Positions 11,130 through 21,449 of a stretch of DNA of 64,000 nt are shown in pieces. The stretch is taken from the NCBI GenBank assembly GCA_030761205.1, contig JAULJL010000003.1, positions 34,744,801-34,808,800 on the forward strand. Reading direction: 5' to 3'. Position 1 is the first letter of the stretch. Every line of letters starts with the position of its first letter. The notes under the pieces are model-generated. The model searched no databases and was not told where the DNA came from. It saw nothing but the letters and a program-made list of their open reading frames with translations. The translations under genes and the position numbers were made by a program. The DNA comes from Fremontodendron californicum. Taxonomy: Eukaryota; Streptophyta; Magnoliopsida; Malvales; Malvaceae.

Positions 11130-12642
11130 TGATAAGCTCATAAAATATACATTTTATGCCTTTCTACCTTTAGTTTTTGTTATGTTTTCGATCTTTATCT
11201 TATTTACTTATATTATGTTTTTGAACTTTAGGTACAATAAGGAGAATGAAGTCAAAAGATGTCAATAATGATGGGAAAGAACTTACAAAATCATAATCAA
11301 AAGATAGAAGAAGACTTAGGAGTCAAGAAAATAAATTTCTGGTTGCAAAACAAGAAGGCAGATTTGACCTCCGTAGCTTGTTGCAAGGAAAACAATATGT
11401 TAAAGTCTTTCTTTGAAGAAACGTCCTTCTTAACGTTTGAAGCTGACTTGAATACCCTTACAACGGTAGTTACACGTCCAAATAGGATAAGAAATGGTCA
11501 TCCAAATCAGCCGAAAAAGTGCGAGATGATGTAGCAGAAAAATATAAGGCAGTATGCTTGGCGCCTAGGCGTCAAATTTCGACGCCTAAACGCCAATAAT
11601 TCGGGAAAAATCGCAAAAACCTGCCCAAAAACGTGATTACTTGCCTCCAGGCCTACTTGTGCGGCAAAGACTTGTTCCTAGGGTTTTAAAACTCTATAAA
11701 TACCATCTTTTGAGCCACAAACTATTTATCTTTTGAGGAGACTCAAGGATCATCGTTATTCTTCTTCTTCTTCTTCTCCATTCTTTTATTTTCTTTTTAG
11801 TTTTATGTATATATTATCTTTGCCTATGCTAGGCTAAACTTTTCTTTGGTTAAGGGTGATTTCAGACATGATGTGTAATTGATTTTGAGATTCTATCTAT
11901 CATTAGTTTTCTATCAAAGTTGCTTGTGTTCTTTTATAAAAATTGTTCATGATGTTGTCTTGATTTGTTTAGGTTACAAACTAGATAGATCTTGATAATT
12001 ATCTAATGCTAGTTTAAAAAACTTGATACGTAGCTTGTCTTGATTTTTTTTATTCAATAGTAGCAATTTGTAATTCATGATTACGTTGGGTTTTCGGGAA
12101 TTATGAAGTAGAACATAACATAAGTTGAATGAATCCATGTTTATGTGTTTGTTGCTTAGATCAACCTAACTTTCTTATCATAAAGCTGCTATCACTTTGA
12201 ATCTAATGATGTTTGTCTTAGGTTATTTGATGGTTAGAGATTAAGTAGTGGCGTTCGTCCTGCTTAACGACAAACTAAGGAAGGATTGGGGTAACACGGA
12301 TGTTGTTATCTACGGTTGTTAACTTTGATAGCTAATTGATGTTGATAGATCTGAATTTGATTCTTAATGATGTCTAGTGGTGGAGAATCAAACATTAACC
12401 ATACCTTTCTCATATTTGATTACTTCTTATTTACTTGCTTTCTTACTTTTATTTTTTGCTTTAGTTTAAACTGATTTCAAAAACCCCCTTTTTATTTTGT
12501 TTTCATTGAATTTAAGTTTTAAACTAGTAATTTATAAACTAGACACCAATCCCTGTGGATTCGACCCTTGCTAACTACTATACTTATGATTGATCTTTTC
12601 AGTGCAAGGTTTTAATTAAGATACACTCTTTTGGGTGCATCA
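11130..12642 (+). mobile_element. Solo LTR (family 2), copy A, nested in gag
   Basis: A 1.51-kb sequence beginning TGATAAGCTCATAAAAT and ending GGGTGCATCA, with TG...CA ends and near-matching 5-bp flanks (GTCAG and GTCAC). It has no internal retroviral genes. It contains a TATA-like ACTCTATAAATACC at about 11691 followed by a leader-like stretch, as expected for an LTR promoter, and the U5-like word CAATCCCTGTGGATTCGACC near the 3' end. A second copy lies at 14493-15977. Reading frames inside (for example 11259-11534) are not genes. Confidence 0.8.
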
Positions 12643-12650
12643 GTCACGAC

Positions 12651-12926
12651 TAGACCTGCTCACGGGCCGGGCAGCCCGCCCGGCCCGGCCCAATATGGGC
12701 CGGGCCTGGGCAGGCAAATTCATGTTCCGGGCCGGCCCAGAACACTGTTTTATTATTATTATAATATTATTTTTATTTAATTTTAATTAAAAAAAATTTA
12801 AAAAAAAAATTTATTCCAATGAACAGTGATTCGGGCCTAAACGGGCGGGCCTGGGCGACCCAGGCCCGGGCCTGGGCAAAAAAAAAAAAATGGGCCGCAG
12901 CCCGGCCCGGCCTATGAGCACCTCTA
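12651..12926. mobile_element. hAT-type MITE with GGGCCGGGC tips, nested
   Basis: A 276-bp element starting TAGACCTGCTCACGGGCC and ending with the inverse ATGAGCACCTCTA, flanked by an exact 8-bp duplication GTCACGAC (12643-12650 and 12927-12934). The tips are extremely GC-rich arrays of GGGCC/GGCCC; the core is AT-rich. It landed exactly at the right target-site duplication of solo LTR copy A. A diverged relative is at 43072-43348. Confidence 0.9.
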
Positions 12927-12934
12927 GTCACGAC

Positions 12935-13610
12935 AGTGATGATGCATTTAGAGGGGAGAGCTCTGTAGTGGCATCAGGGGTTCATGAAAAACAAAGGTAA
13001 GTTTCTGGATGTTCAATGGAATTCATATGTGTTTGAAATGAGGTCTAGGTTTTGTGACACTGAATCCACTGACCCAATGTATGAACTGGTTAGCCTTAAG
13101 CAAGTTGCTTCAGTAGAGGAGTATTTTGAAGAATTCGAGAGCTTATTGAACTTATTACAGTTATCTGATAAGTATGGACTTAGCATTTTTATTATTAACT
13201 TGAAGCCTGAAATTTCAAAACCTGTCAAAATGTTTTATCCAAAAACATTAACTCATGCCTACAACCTAGCTAAGCAAACAAAGTCCCTCATCTTTAACCT
13301 CCCTAGGAAACCTTACACCCCATTCAAAAACACACATTATAGTCCTACACCTCAACCAATAATCCAACCACCTCCCAAATCAACCTTACCTCCGTTACCC
13401 CCAACGCCACCTATACCAAAAACACCATTTATCATTTATCCACAAACAACCAAACATTCACATCCCTGATTTCCTTATAAACCTCAACCTGCTAAGACTG
13501 ACTCACTTAGTCCCAAATCTACCAAGCCACCTACCAAGAATGAAAGGAGGAGAAGGGGATTGTGCATGTGGTGTGGTGTCAAATTCACTATGGGCCATAA
13601 ATGCATTAAG
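12935..13610 (+). pseudogene. gypsy gag, C-terminal part with zinc knuckle
   Basis: Resumes after the nested insertions. Residues following the in-frame stop near 12968 read as a typical Ty3/gypsy capsid C-terminus (GKFLDVQWNSYVFEMRSRF, then SLKQVASVEEYFEEFESLL), a Pro/Thr-rich linker, and the CCHC-like nucleocapsid knuckle CMWCGVKFTMGHKC at about 13565-13606. A stop at about 13468-13470 breaks the frame between linker and knuckle. Confidence 0.85.
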
Positions 13611-14140
13611 TTCCAACTATATCAGATGTTGATTGAAGAGGATAAAGACAATGGAGGCTCTCGTGAAGAGTTTGTAGACTATTTAGAGTCTATGGATGAC
13701 CCTAATTCTGAGGAACTTAAGGGTAGTCACAAGCCTTTTATTTCATTGCATGCTATACTAGGAATTGAAGGTCCTCAAACAATGAGAATTATAGGGAGAA
13801 TTAAGAACTAGAAAGTGATAATATTGGTGGATTCGGGAAGCACTCATAACTTCCTAGATCAATCCGTAGTTAAAAAGTTAGGGTATGGTACACAACCTAT
13901 ATATGGAGTTAAGGTTGCTGTAGCTAACGGGGAGCAGATGAAAGTCAGTCAAGTCTGCAGAAAGGTTAGTTGGGAGACTCAGGATTTACAACAGATCACT
14001 GACTTGTTCATTTTGCCTCTCAAGGGCTATGAAATGGTGTTGGGGGTTGAATGGCTTCAAGGCCTAGGACCCCTTTTGTAGGACTTTCAAAAGTTGACAA
14101 TGCAATTTTCTATTGCAGGCAGGTTCTCCAGGGGTTGGTC
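13611..14140 (+). pseudogene. gypsy aspartic protease region
   Basis: The retropepsin active-site motif appears as ILVDSGSTHNFLD (around 13818-13862), preceded by an in-frame stop. Downstream GYEMVLGVEWLQGLGP is the conserved C-terminal flap/linker motif of this family. Confidence 0.85.
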
Positions 14141-14492
14141 ACTAGGAATATGGCAATAGCTTCAAAAAGACAGTCTGTCAAGATTGGTAAGTCAGCTAAT
14201 TGTACTTATACAATATTAATGACAGAGATAAGGGTGGATCATCCTAGACCCCTAGTAGCAGAACAGTCAGAAGTAAACCAACTTACACAGGCATTACAGG
14301 AGCTGTTGCATCAGTATCCTGTGTTATTTGAAGCTCCCAATGGATTACCTCCTCCAAGACTGCATGACCATCAAATCCCATTTAAGGATGAAAGTTTAAT
14401 ATTGAAGCTTCGATCTTACAGATACCCTTCCATTCAGAAAGATGAGATAGAGAGGCTGATTTCTGAGATGAAACATGCTGGAATGATCAGAG
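14140..14492 (+). pseudogene. gypsy reverse transcriptase, N-terminal piece
   Basis: Contains the conserved pre-RT region (LPPPRLHDHQIPF, then RSYRYPSIQKDEIERLISEM) and stops at the insertion point of solo LTR copy B, in the middle of the conserved segment that leads into RT motif 1. Confidence 0.85.
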
Positions 14493-15977
14493 TGATAAGC
14501 TTATAAAATACACATTTTATGCTCTTTCTATTTTTAGTTTTAGTTATGTTTTCGATCTTTATTTTGATTACTTATATTATATTTTTGAATTCTAGGTATA
14601 TTTAAGAGAATGAAGTGAAAAGATATCAATAATGATGGTAAAGAGCTTACAAAATCATAATCACAAGATGGAAGAAGACTTGGGAGTCAAGATCAATTTC
14701 TGGTTGCAAAGCAAGAAGGCAGATTTGACCTCTGGAGCTTGTTGCAAGGAAACCATGATGTTAAAGTCCTTATTTGAAGAAAAGTCCTTCTTGACTTTTG
14801 AAGCTGACTTGAATACATTTCCAACGGTAGTTTACACGCCTAAATCGGACAAGAAATGGTCATCCAAATCAGCATAGGAAATGCAAAAAGACTCGTCAAA
14901 AAAATGGTTGGCAGAAGCTCGGCGCCGCGGCCCTCGAGATTCGGGAAAAATATCGCAAATCTGGAAAAAAAAATACAAATTTTGCCCCCTAACCTTACTT
15001 GTGCGGCAAAGACTTGTTCCCAGCGTTTTAAAGCTCTATAAATACCATCTTTTGAGCCACAAACTAGACATCTTTTGAGGAGACTCAAGGATCATCATTC
15101 TTCTTCTTCTTTTTCTACATTCTCTTAGTTTTCTTTTAGTTTTTCTTCTTAGTTTCATTTATGTCTATGTTAACTATGCCTATGCAAGGCTAAACTTTTC
15201 TTTGGTTAAGGGTGATTTCAAAACCCTAGACATGTTATGTAATTAATTTTCAGATTCTATCATATATTAGTTTTCTATCAAAGTTTTTTATGTTCTTATA
15301 CAAGAATTCTTTATGATTTTTATCTTGATTTGTTTAGGATGCATACTAGATATATCTTGATAATTATCTAATGCTAGTTTAAGAAACTTGATACGTAGGT
15401 TGTCTTGATTTCTTATTCAATAGTAGCAATTTATAATTCATGATTATGTTGGGTTTTCAGGAATTATGAAGTTGAACATAACATAAGTTGAATAAATCCA
15501 TATTTATGAGTTTATTGCTTAGATCAACCTATCTTTCTCATCTTAAGGCTGATATCACTTTGAATCTATAGATGTTTATCTTAGGTTATGTGATAGTTAG
15601 AGATTAAGTAGTGGCATTTGTCCTATTTAACTACAAACTAAGGAAGGATTGGGGTAACATGGGAGGTTGTTATCTACGGTTGTTAGATTTGACAAATAAT
15701 TGATATTGATAGGTATGGATTTAATTCTTAATAATGTTTAGTGGCTCCTATCTGATTACTTCTTATTTACTTGCTTTCTTATTTTTATTGTTTGCTTAAG
15801 TTTAAACTGATTTCAAAACCCCCTTTTACTTTTGTTTTCTTTGAATTTAAGTTTAAACTAGTGATTTATAAACTAAAACCCAATCCCTGTGGATTTGACC
15901 CTTGCTAATCACTATAGTTTACAATTGATTCTTTTTAAGTGCAAGGTTAAATAAGATACACTCTTTTGGATGCATCA
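14493..15977 (+). mobile_element. Solo LTR (family 2), copy B, nested in reverse transcriptase
   Basis: A 1.49-kb homologue of 11130-12642 with the same ends (TGATAAGC...GATGCATCA) and flanks CAGAG / CAAAG (4 of 5). Removing the element plus one flank copy makes the RT reading frame continuous across the site, which independently supports the boundaries. TATA-like motif at about 15034. Confidence 0.85.
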
Positions 15978-16562
15978 CAAAGACAGTACTAGCTCCTTTG
16001 CTTCACCAGTGGTGCTAGTCAAAAATAAGGATGGGTCTTGTGACTGTGTATTGACTATCGACAGCTCAACAAATTCACCATTAAGGATAGGTTCCCAATA
16101 CCTTTAGTGGAAGAATTGCTTGATGAGTTAGCTGGTGCTTGTTGGTTTACTAAGTTGGACCTTAGATCGGGGTATCATCAAATAAGAATGGCAGAATAGG
16201 ATATTCACAAGATTGCATTCCGGACTCATCAAGGCCATTATGAGTTCTTGGTAATGCCCTTTGGGCTGACCAACGCTCCATCGACCTTCCAGAGATTGAT
16301 GAACAACATTTTTCAGCCAGTCCTGAGGAGGTTTGTCTTAGTTTTCTTTGACGACATTCTAGTCTACTTTCCTAACTGGTCAGTGCATTTGTTTCATTTG
16401 CAGCAAGTATTTGATGTTTTACTTGCCCATCAGTTAATTATCAAATTCTCCAAGTGTGAGTTTGTTGTAACTAGGATTGAATATTTAGGGCATATCATTC
16501 ATGCTCAAGGGGTAGAAATGGATGAGAAGAAGGTCGACTGCATGATCACTTGGCCCACCCCC
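15978..16562 (+). pseudogene. gypsy reverse transcriptase core
   Basis: RT motifs in order: SFASPVVLVKNKDGS, a frameshifted DYRQLN region, KLDLRSGYHQIRM, MPFGLTNAPSTFQ, and the catalytic FDDILVY (about 16345-16366). A stop after RMAE and a frameshift before DYR show decay. Confidence 0.92.
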
Positions 16563-16938
16563 AAATCAATGAAGGAATTGTGAGGCTTCCTTGGGTTAAC
16601 AGGGTATTATAGGAGGTTCATTCGAGGCTATGGTTCTATAGCGAGACCTCTCACAGAATTGCTGAAGAAGAATGCATTTGAATGGTCCCAACTAGCTCAG
16701 TCAGCATTCTAGAAACTCAAGCAAGCAATGATCTCTGCACTGGTACCCCCAAATCAGTGAAGGAATTGTGAGGCTTCCTTGGGTTAACAGGGTATTATAA
16801 GAGGTTCATTCGAGGCTATGGTTCTATAGCGAGACCTCTCACAGAATTGCTGAAGAAGAATGCATTTGAATGGTCCCAACTAGCTCAGTCAGCATTCTAG
16901 AAACTCAAGCAAGCAATGATCTCTGCACTGGTACTAGC
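16563..16938 (+). repeat. 188-bp tandem duplication inside pol
   Basis: The block 16563-16750 is repeated at 16751-16938 with only a few substitutions (for example AATGAAGG/AGTGAAGG). Since 188 is not a multiple of three, it shifts the frame. It encodes the RT connection segment (GFLGLTGYYRRFI). Confidence 0.93.
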
Positions 16939-17330
16939 ACTACCTGACTTCAACAAGACTTTTGTAGTAGAATCAGATGCCTCCAGTGTGGGCATTGGTG
17001 CTGTGTTGAGTCAAGAAGGACGTCCCATTGCATACTTTAGCAAAGCTCTATCTATCAGAAACCAGGCTCTATCAGTCTATGAAAAGGAGATGATGGTCAT
17101 TCTTGTTGCCGTGAAGAAGTGGACAGCATACTTGACTGGTAGGCATTTCCAAATTAAAACTGATCATCACAGTCTTAAGTTCTTGCTAGACAACAAGGCT
17201 ACTACGCTTGCTCAGCAGTGGTAGGTGATTAAAATGATGGGTTTTGACTATGAACTAGTCTTTTGCAAAGGATCAACTAACATTGTGGCTGATGCCTTAT
17301 CTCGAAGGCTTGTTGCTGTTTTATGTGCTA
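16939..17330 (+). pseudogene. gypsy RNase H region
   Basis: Shows FVVESDASSVGIGAVLSQ with the first catalytic Asp, then the conserved PIAYFSKALS, YEKEMMVILVAVKKW and TDHHSLKFLL motifs, and GSTNIVADALSRR after one in-frame stop (TAG at 17222-17224). Confidence 0.92.
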
Positions 17331-18400
17331 TATCTATTCTTCACAGTGGTCTCATGGACAGGATGAAAAATTCTTGGTTAACTGATTCTGTCTTATGTCT
17401 ACTCATTCATCAACTCAAGAGTGATAGCAATAATCACTCTCACTATTCTTGGCAGTATGAACAATTAAGGAAGAAGGGGAAATTAGTGGTTGGTCAGGAT
17501 ACTCAGTTAAGGGGTGATTTACTGGAACACTTCCACAGCTCAGCCACTAGTGGACATTCAGGCATGGATGCCACTATGAAAAGGATGGCTTCTGTTGTGT
17601 ACTGGAAAGGATTGAAGCGAGAAGTTAGGGAATTTGTGAGGTCTTGTGTGGTGTGCCAACATAATAAGTATGATACAGCTGCTTACCCTGGCCTTTTACA
17701 GCCCTTACCTGTTGGACCGACATATCTATGGACTTTATTGAGGGTCTTCCTACTTTCCTGTGGAAAGAATGTTATTCTGGTAGTTGTGGACAGGCTTAAT
17801 AAATATGGTCATTTCATCCATTCTTTGCCTTAACTGTGGCCCAGGTCTTCCTCGATAACATCTATAAGCTCCATGGGGCTCTTCAGAGCATAGTCTCTAA
17901 TAAGGATCGTATCTTTATCAGTACCTTCTGGAAGGAACTCTTTCGACTGCTGGGAACCAAGTTGCACATGTCCTCAGCATATCCCCTCAATCTGATGGTC
18001 AGACCGAAGTAGTCAACAGAAGTGTCGAGACTTATTTGAGATGTATGAGTGGTGAGAGGCCAAAGGATTGGTGTAAGTGGCTTTCACTTGCAGAATGGTG
18101 GTATAACACCTCCTTTCACACAGCCACCAAAACAACTCCCAATGAGATAGTGTATGGCTAGCCAGCGCCTACACACATGCCTTATCTACCAGAAGACTCA
18201 AGGGTAGATGCTGTAGACAAAAGCTTGAAGGCAAGGTAGGCTGCAATCCAGTTACTTAAGTTTCACTTATCCAGAGCTCAACTTAAAATGAAGCAACAGG
18301 CTGATAAGCACAAGACCGATAGACAATTTGTAGTAGGGGATTTGGTATATGTGAAGCTGCAACCATACTGTAAAAAATCATTGGTGAACTGATCCTGTCT
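17331..18400 (+). pseudogene. gypsy integrase region
   Basis: The zinc-binding domain is recognisable (HSGMDATMKRMASVVYW followed by CVVCQHNKYDT). The DDE catalytic core is split by frameshifts: VVDRLNKYGHFIHSLP is followed by a stop at 17833, then pieces corresponding to the second Asp and to SAYPLNLMVRPK-type sequence in other frames. Confidence 0.88.
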
Positions 18401-18746
18401 GAAGCTCACAGCAAAGTATTTTGGCTCTTACCAGGTTCTGGAGAAGGTGGGAGCTGTAGCTTACAAACTGAAATTGCCCGAGGGACCAAGAGTCCATCAT
18501 GTTTTTCATATTTCACAACTGAAAAAGCATATTGGAGAAGAACCTGCTCAAATTCAGCTTCCAGTACTAGACACTGATGGCACAATAGCAAAGGAACCTA
18601 TTGCTATTTTGGATCGAATGATGGTAAAGAGGAACAACATGGGGGTTACAGAAGTTTTGATCCAGTGGAGTAATTGCTTTTCGGAGGACGCAATTTGGGA
18701 ATCTCTTTATGAACTTCAGCAACGATTTTCAAGTTTTGATCCTTGA
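18400..18746 (+). pseudogene. gypsy integrase C-terminus with chromodomain-like module
   Basis: Begins with the GPR/K-type integrase tail (VGAVAYKLKLPEGPRVHHVFHISQLKKH split over this writing) and ends with a chromodomain-like module: ILDRMMVKRNNMGVTEVLIQ, W-S-x-x-F-x-E-D-A-x-W-E. Chromodomains at this position define chromoviruses and are thought to guide insertion. Stop at 18744-18746. Confidence 0.88.
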
Positions 18747-18776
18747 GGACAAGGATCTTTTGGAGAAGGAGGCAGT

Positions 18777-19076
18777 TGTTACAACTCGAAACAGGATGGT
18801 TAAGATATTTTATCGTTTTATGCATAATTGTAGTCGTTTTGTAATGAGGTCATTAATTGCCTTTTTGAAATTATGTTTAAATGTTTTATTCATGTCGCTG
18901 AGTCAACATTCTGTTATGAAAAGCAATATATGGTGTGTGATCATCGACACACTGGCATTTTATCAAAATTCTCTCCACTATCTATGATTTTCTAATTCTC
19001 TCTCTTCTCTCTCAGATTTCTCTTATTCTCTTATCTTTCTTATTCTTTTCTTCTGGATTCGGATCGATCTACAACA
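18777..19076 (+). repeat. Right LTR of the gypsy element
   Basis: Starts TGTTACAACTCGAAACAGG and ends GATCTACAACA. Preceded by a purine tract GGAGAAGGAGGCAG and followed by the AAAAC target duplication. Confidence 0.93.
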
Positions 19077-19081
19077 AAAAC

Positions 19082-20164
19082 AACAATAAATTTCATAGAA
19101 GAAGAAATCTCCCCAAATGCACACAAGAAAAGTCATGCATGTAAGGGAAAAACAAAGGAGGAAGCTAAACAAATAAATTAGAAAGCTGAAGATCAATCGA
19201 GAACAACCCATTCGAAATTTCAAACATAAATATATTTTTTGAAGAAACAATCAATCAAGAAAGCAAAAAAAGAAATCAAGATGAATATACAAAATGTAAA
19301 AAGCTTGGAGAAAAATCAAAAAAAAAAAAACCAAACCCAAGACAATTGAAAATTAAAAAATAAATAAGATAAAACAAAGAAGAAAACAAAGTACCTGAAA
19401 TTGGAAGAAAATCACAAATCTCCCCCTAATATTGAATTGAGGACAACTTTAATTGAGAGATACTGATACTGATATTGATTTTAATTTTAATTTTGATTTT
19501 GCTTATTATTTTTTATTTTAGTTTTTTTTTCTTTTACTCTAAAAATTGTTAAAAACGCTAATAATAAATAAATAAAAGTATAATTTATTAAAATAAACAA
19601 AATGACTATAATAATTCTTCTACATAGAAATAAAATCTTGCATTATAACCATTCTTTATTGAAGCTGCTTCATGAAGTCTTTACAAGCAATTTCAAGTTC
19701 AACTTTCAACAAGCAAGATGTTAGAGGATACTATTTTTCTTTTGTTTGAAATTTTGATGACCCAATATTAATAATTTCATTTTATAAAAGTTTGATTTTG
19801 TAAAAAAATCCATATTAAATAACCAGTATTACACTGAACTACTTATTTAAAAAATAATAATAAAAAAAAAATACAAAATAAGTAACATTTCATTGTTAAA
19901 ACTAAAAAGAGGAAAGGAAGCAAGAAAAAAAGCATTTTAACTTTTTTTATTTCATAAAATAACAGTATTTTATGTTATTCAAATTTAAGTAAATATTTAA
20001 AATAAGTATATTTAATATTTTAAAATTTATTTTATATTTTGTGTATATTACACAAATACTTTAAAAAATAAAATGTTATGTCAGTACTAAATTTAAAAGA
20101 AAAAAAAGTTTTTCACAATAAATACAAGGGTTTTGTTAACGAGTGTCTTTAGGATACTGTTTAA
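19082..20164. other. Intergenic, no gene seen
   Basis: AT-rich spacer. A minus-strand splice-donor-like CAG/GTACTTTG near 19395 could belong to a leader exon of the RPA-like remnant; otherwise nothing is supported. Confidence 0.6.
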
Positions 20165-20839
20165 TAGGGGTGTTCATTCGGGTAATTCGGTTAATAACCG
20201 AACCGAATTACCCAAAACCGAATTAACCGAATTTTTTTTCCAATTAACCGTTAACCGAACCGAATAATTAATTCGGTTAATTAACCGAACCGAAATTAAT
20301 TCGGTCAGTTTCCGAATTAACCGAAATAAATAAAAAATTTATTTTGCTAACCTATTTTTTTACATGATTTTGTATCCAAATTATCCATCCAAGTCCAACC
20401 AATCAAAATCCAAAAGCAAAGCATATTATAAAATCCAAATATGAAACAAACAGTTAAAAAAAATGATAAAACATGAACATTACATAGTCTCAAAGACTCA
20501 AAAATATATCTAAATTAATATATAAATTAATTTTTAGTTTTTAATATATAAATTAAATAGGAAAGGTTATTAGGGTTTTTAGTTTTTAATATATAAATTA
20601 ATTTAAAAAATATATATATATATATATCTAAACTCATAAAATCTTGTTGTTTTAAACATTTCGGTTAATTCGTGTAATTCGGTTATTTTCGCTTAACCGA
20701 ACCGAATTAACCGAAAACCGAAATTTCTCAAAACCATTAACCGTTAACCGAATCGAATTTTATTCGGTTAACCGATTAACCGAACCGAATTAAAATTCGG
20801 TCGGTTAATTCGGTTAAAACCGAATTATGCACACCCCTA
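20165..20839. mobile_element. hAT-type element with AACCGAATT arrays
   Basis: A 675-bp element starting TAGGGGTGTTCATTCGGG and ending with the inverse ATTATGCACACCCCTA, flanked by an exact 8-bp duplication CTGTTTAA (20157-20164 and 20840-20847). Each end carries about 150 bases of reiterated TTAACCGAA/TTCGGTTAA; the middle 330 bases are AT-rich and non-coding. Non-autonomous. Confidence 0.92.
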
Positions 20840-21006
20840 CTGTTTAAGGTTAGTTATTATATTATTTATAGTAAAAATATTATATTAAATACAAAAATTG
20901 ATAACTTTATTCAACATTTTTAATGTATTGAATAAAAATATTGCTACACATAATAACCTTAAAGAGTATTTTTAAAATATTCGTTAATAAAATCCTAAAT
21001 ACAAAA

Positions 21007-21185
21007 TCATCTAGTATTACGAGGATAATGCGTCGGTAACGATCGGGATAGCTTAGTTGTAGAGCAGAGGATTGAAAATCCTCATGTCACCCATTCAAAT
21101 CTGGATCTTGACATATGATTAATTTGTATGAGTAATTACTTTACAAATTAATTAATATGAATCGATATAATACATACTTATCTAA
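21007..21185 (+). other. Nuclear insert of plastid DNA (trnF-GAA and flanks)
   Basis: From memory, the text matches the 3' end of the plastid trnL-trnF spacer (CATCTAGTA..GAGGAT.ATGCGTCGG), trnF-GAA, and the start of the trnF-ndhJ spacer (TGATTAATTTGTATGAGTA). Most differences from the plastid consensus are C to T or G to A, typical of methylated nuclear plastid DNA. The exact right end cannot be set by eye. Confidence 0.8.
21042..21113 (+). pseudogene. Plastid-derived tRNA-Phe(GAA) pseudogene
   Basis: A 72-base stretch with D-arm GGGATAGCTTAGTTG, anticodon region GGATTGAAAATCC (anticodon GAA) and T-arm like TTCAAATC. One base is missing in the D-loop and several stem pairs are broken (acceptor TCGGGAT against ATCTTGA), so a functional nuclear tRNA is unlikely. 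Confidence 0.8.
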
Positions 21186-21230
21186 TTAAGTATATGAGAC
21201 TAAACCTTCTATTTAATTTATTTTTTCTAG

Positions 21231-21391
21231 GGACCCATCACACATGTCCCTTCCCAAAGAGTTATAAAAAGGGTGAATCAAAAGCAAATGATCAGCAAAA
21301 ACTAGAAGATTCTTTGAAAAAGACCAACAAAGTAGGGGATATTAGAACAGTAACCATGGCCTTTCCAGTTCAAGCTGAAGCTAGGAATTAG
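21231..21391 (+). CDS. Possible orphan 3' exon, unknown product
   Basis: A pyrimidine-rich acceptor (TTATTTTTTCTAG, ending at 21230) precedes an open frame ending in TAG at 21391. It reads as a hydrophilic Lys/Glu-rich segment followed by VGDIRTVTMAFPVQAEARN. I do not recognise it. It has no upstream exons in view and sits at the edge of the plastid insert; it may be a captured gene fragment or chance. Confidence 0.2.
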
Positions 21392-21425
21392 AATTGAGAC
21401 AAAATTTGACAGGAGTTTTTGAACT

Positions 21426-21449
21426 TCTCTCTCTCTCTCTCTCTCTCTC
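21426..21449. repeat. (CT)n microsatellite
   Basis: Pure CT dinucleotide run just downstream of the orphan frame. Confidence 0.9.

Larger units (their letters stand above)
10344..19076 (+). mobile_element. Ty3/gypsy LTR retrotransposon (chromovirus type), decayed, with nested insertions
   Basis: Both LTRs are present (10344-10650 and 18777-19076) and the whole is flanked by an exact 5-bp duplication AAAAC (10339-10343 and 19077-19081). A primer-binding site TGGTATCAGAGC (initiator tRNA-Met type) follows the left LTR at 10652-10663, and a purine-rich tract (about 18762-18776) precedes the right one. The coding order gag, protease, reverse transcriptase, RNase H, integrase, C-terminal chromodomain-like module is that of plant chromoviruses (Tekay/Del-like from memory). 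It cannot move by itself: there are many stops and frameshifts, a 188-bp internal duplication, two solo LTRs (11130-12642, 14493-15977) and a MITE (12651-12926) inside. The LTRs differ visibly from each other, so the insertion is old. Confidence 0.95.

Noticed and set aside
11259..11534. Protein-coding gene in the solo LTR (also 14632-14877)
   Set aside because: The two LTR copies share the DNA but the frames differ in length and end, and contain no domain; they are part of LTR sequence.
21042..21113. Functional nuclear tRNA-Phe gene
   Set aside because: Sequence is plastid-type with plastid flanks, has a D-loop deletion and broken acceptor pairs.
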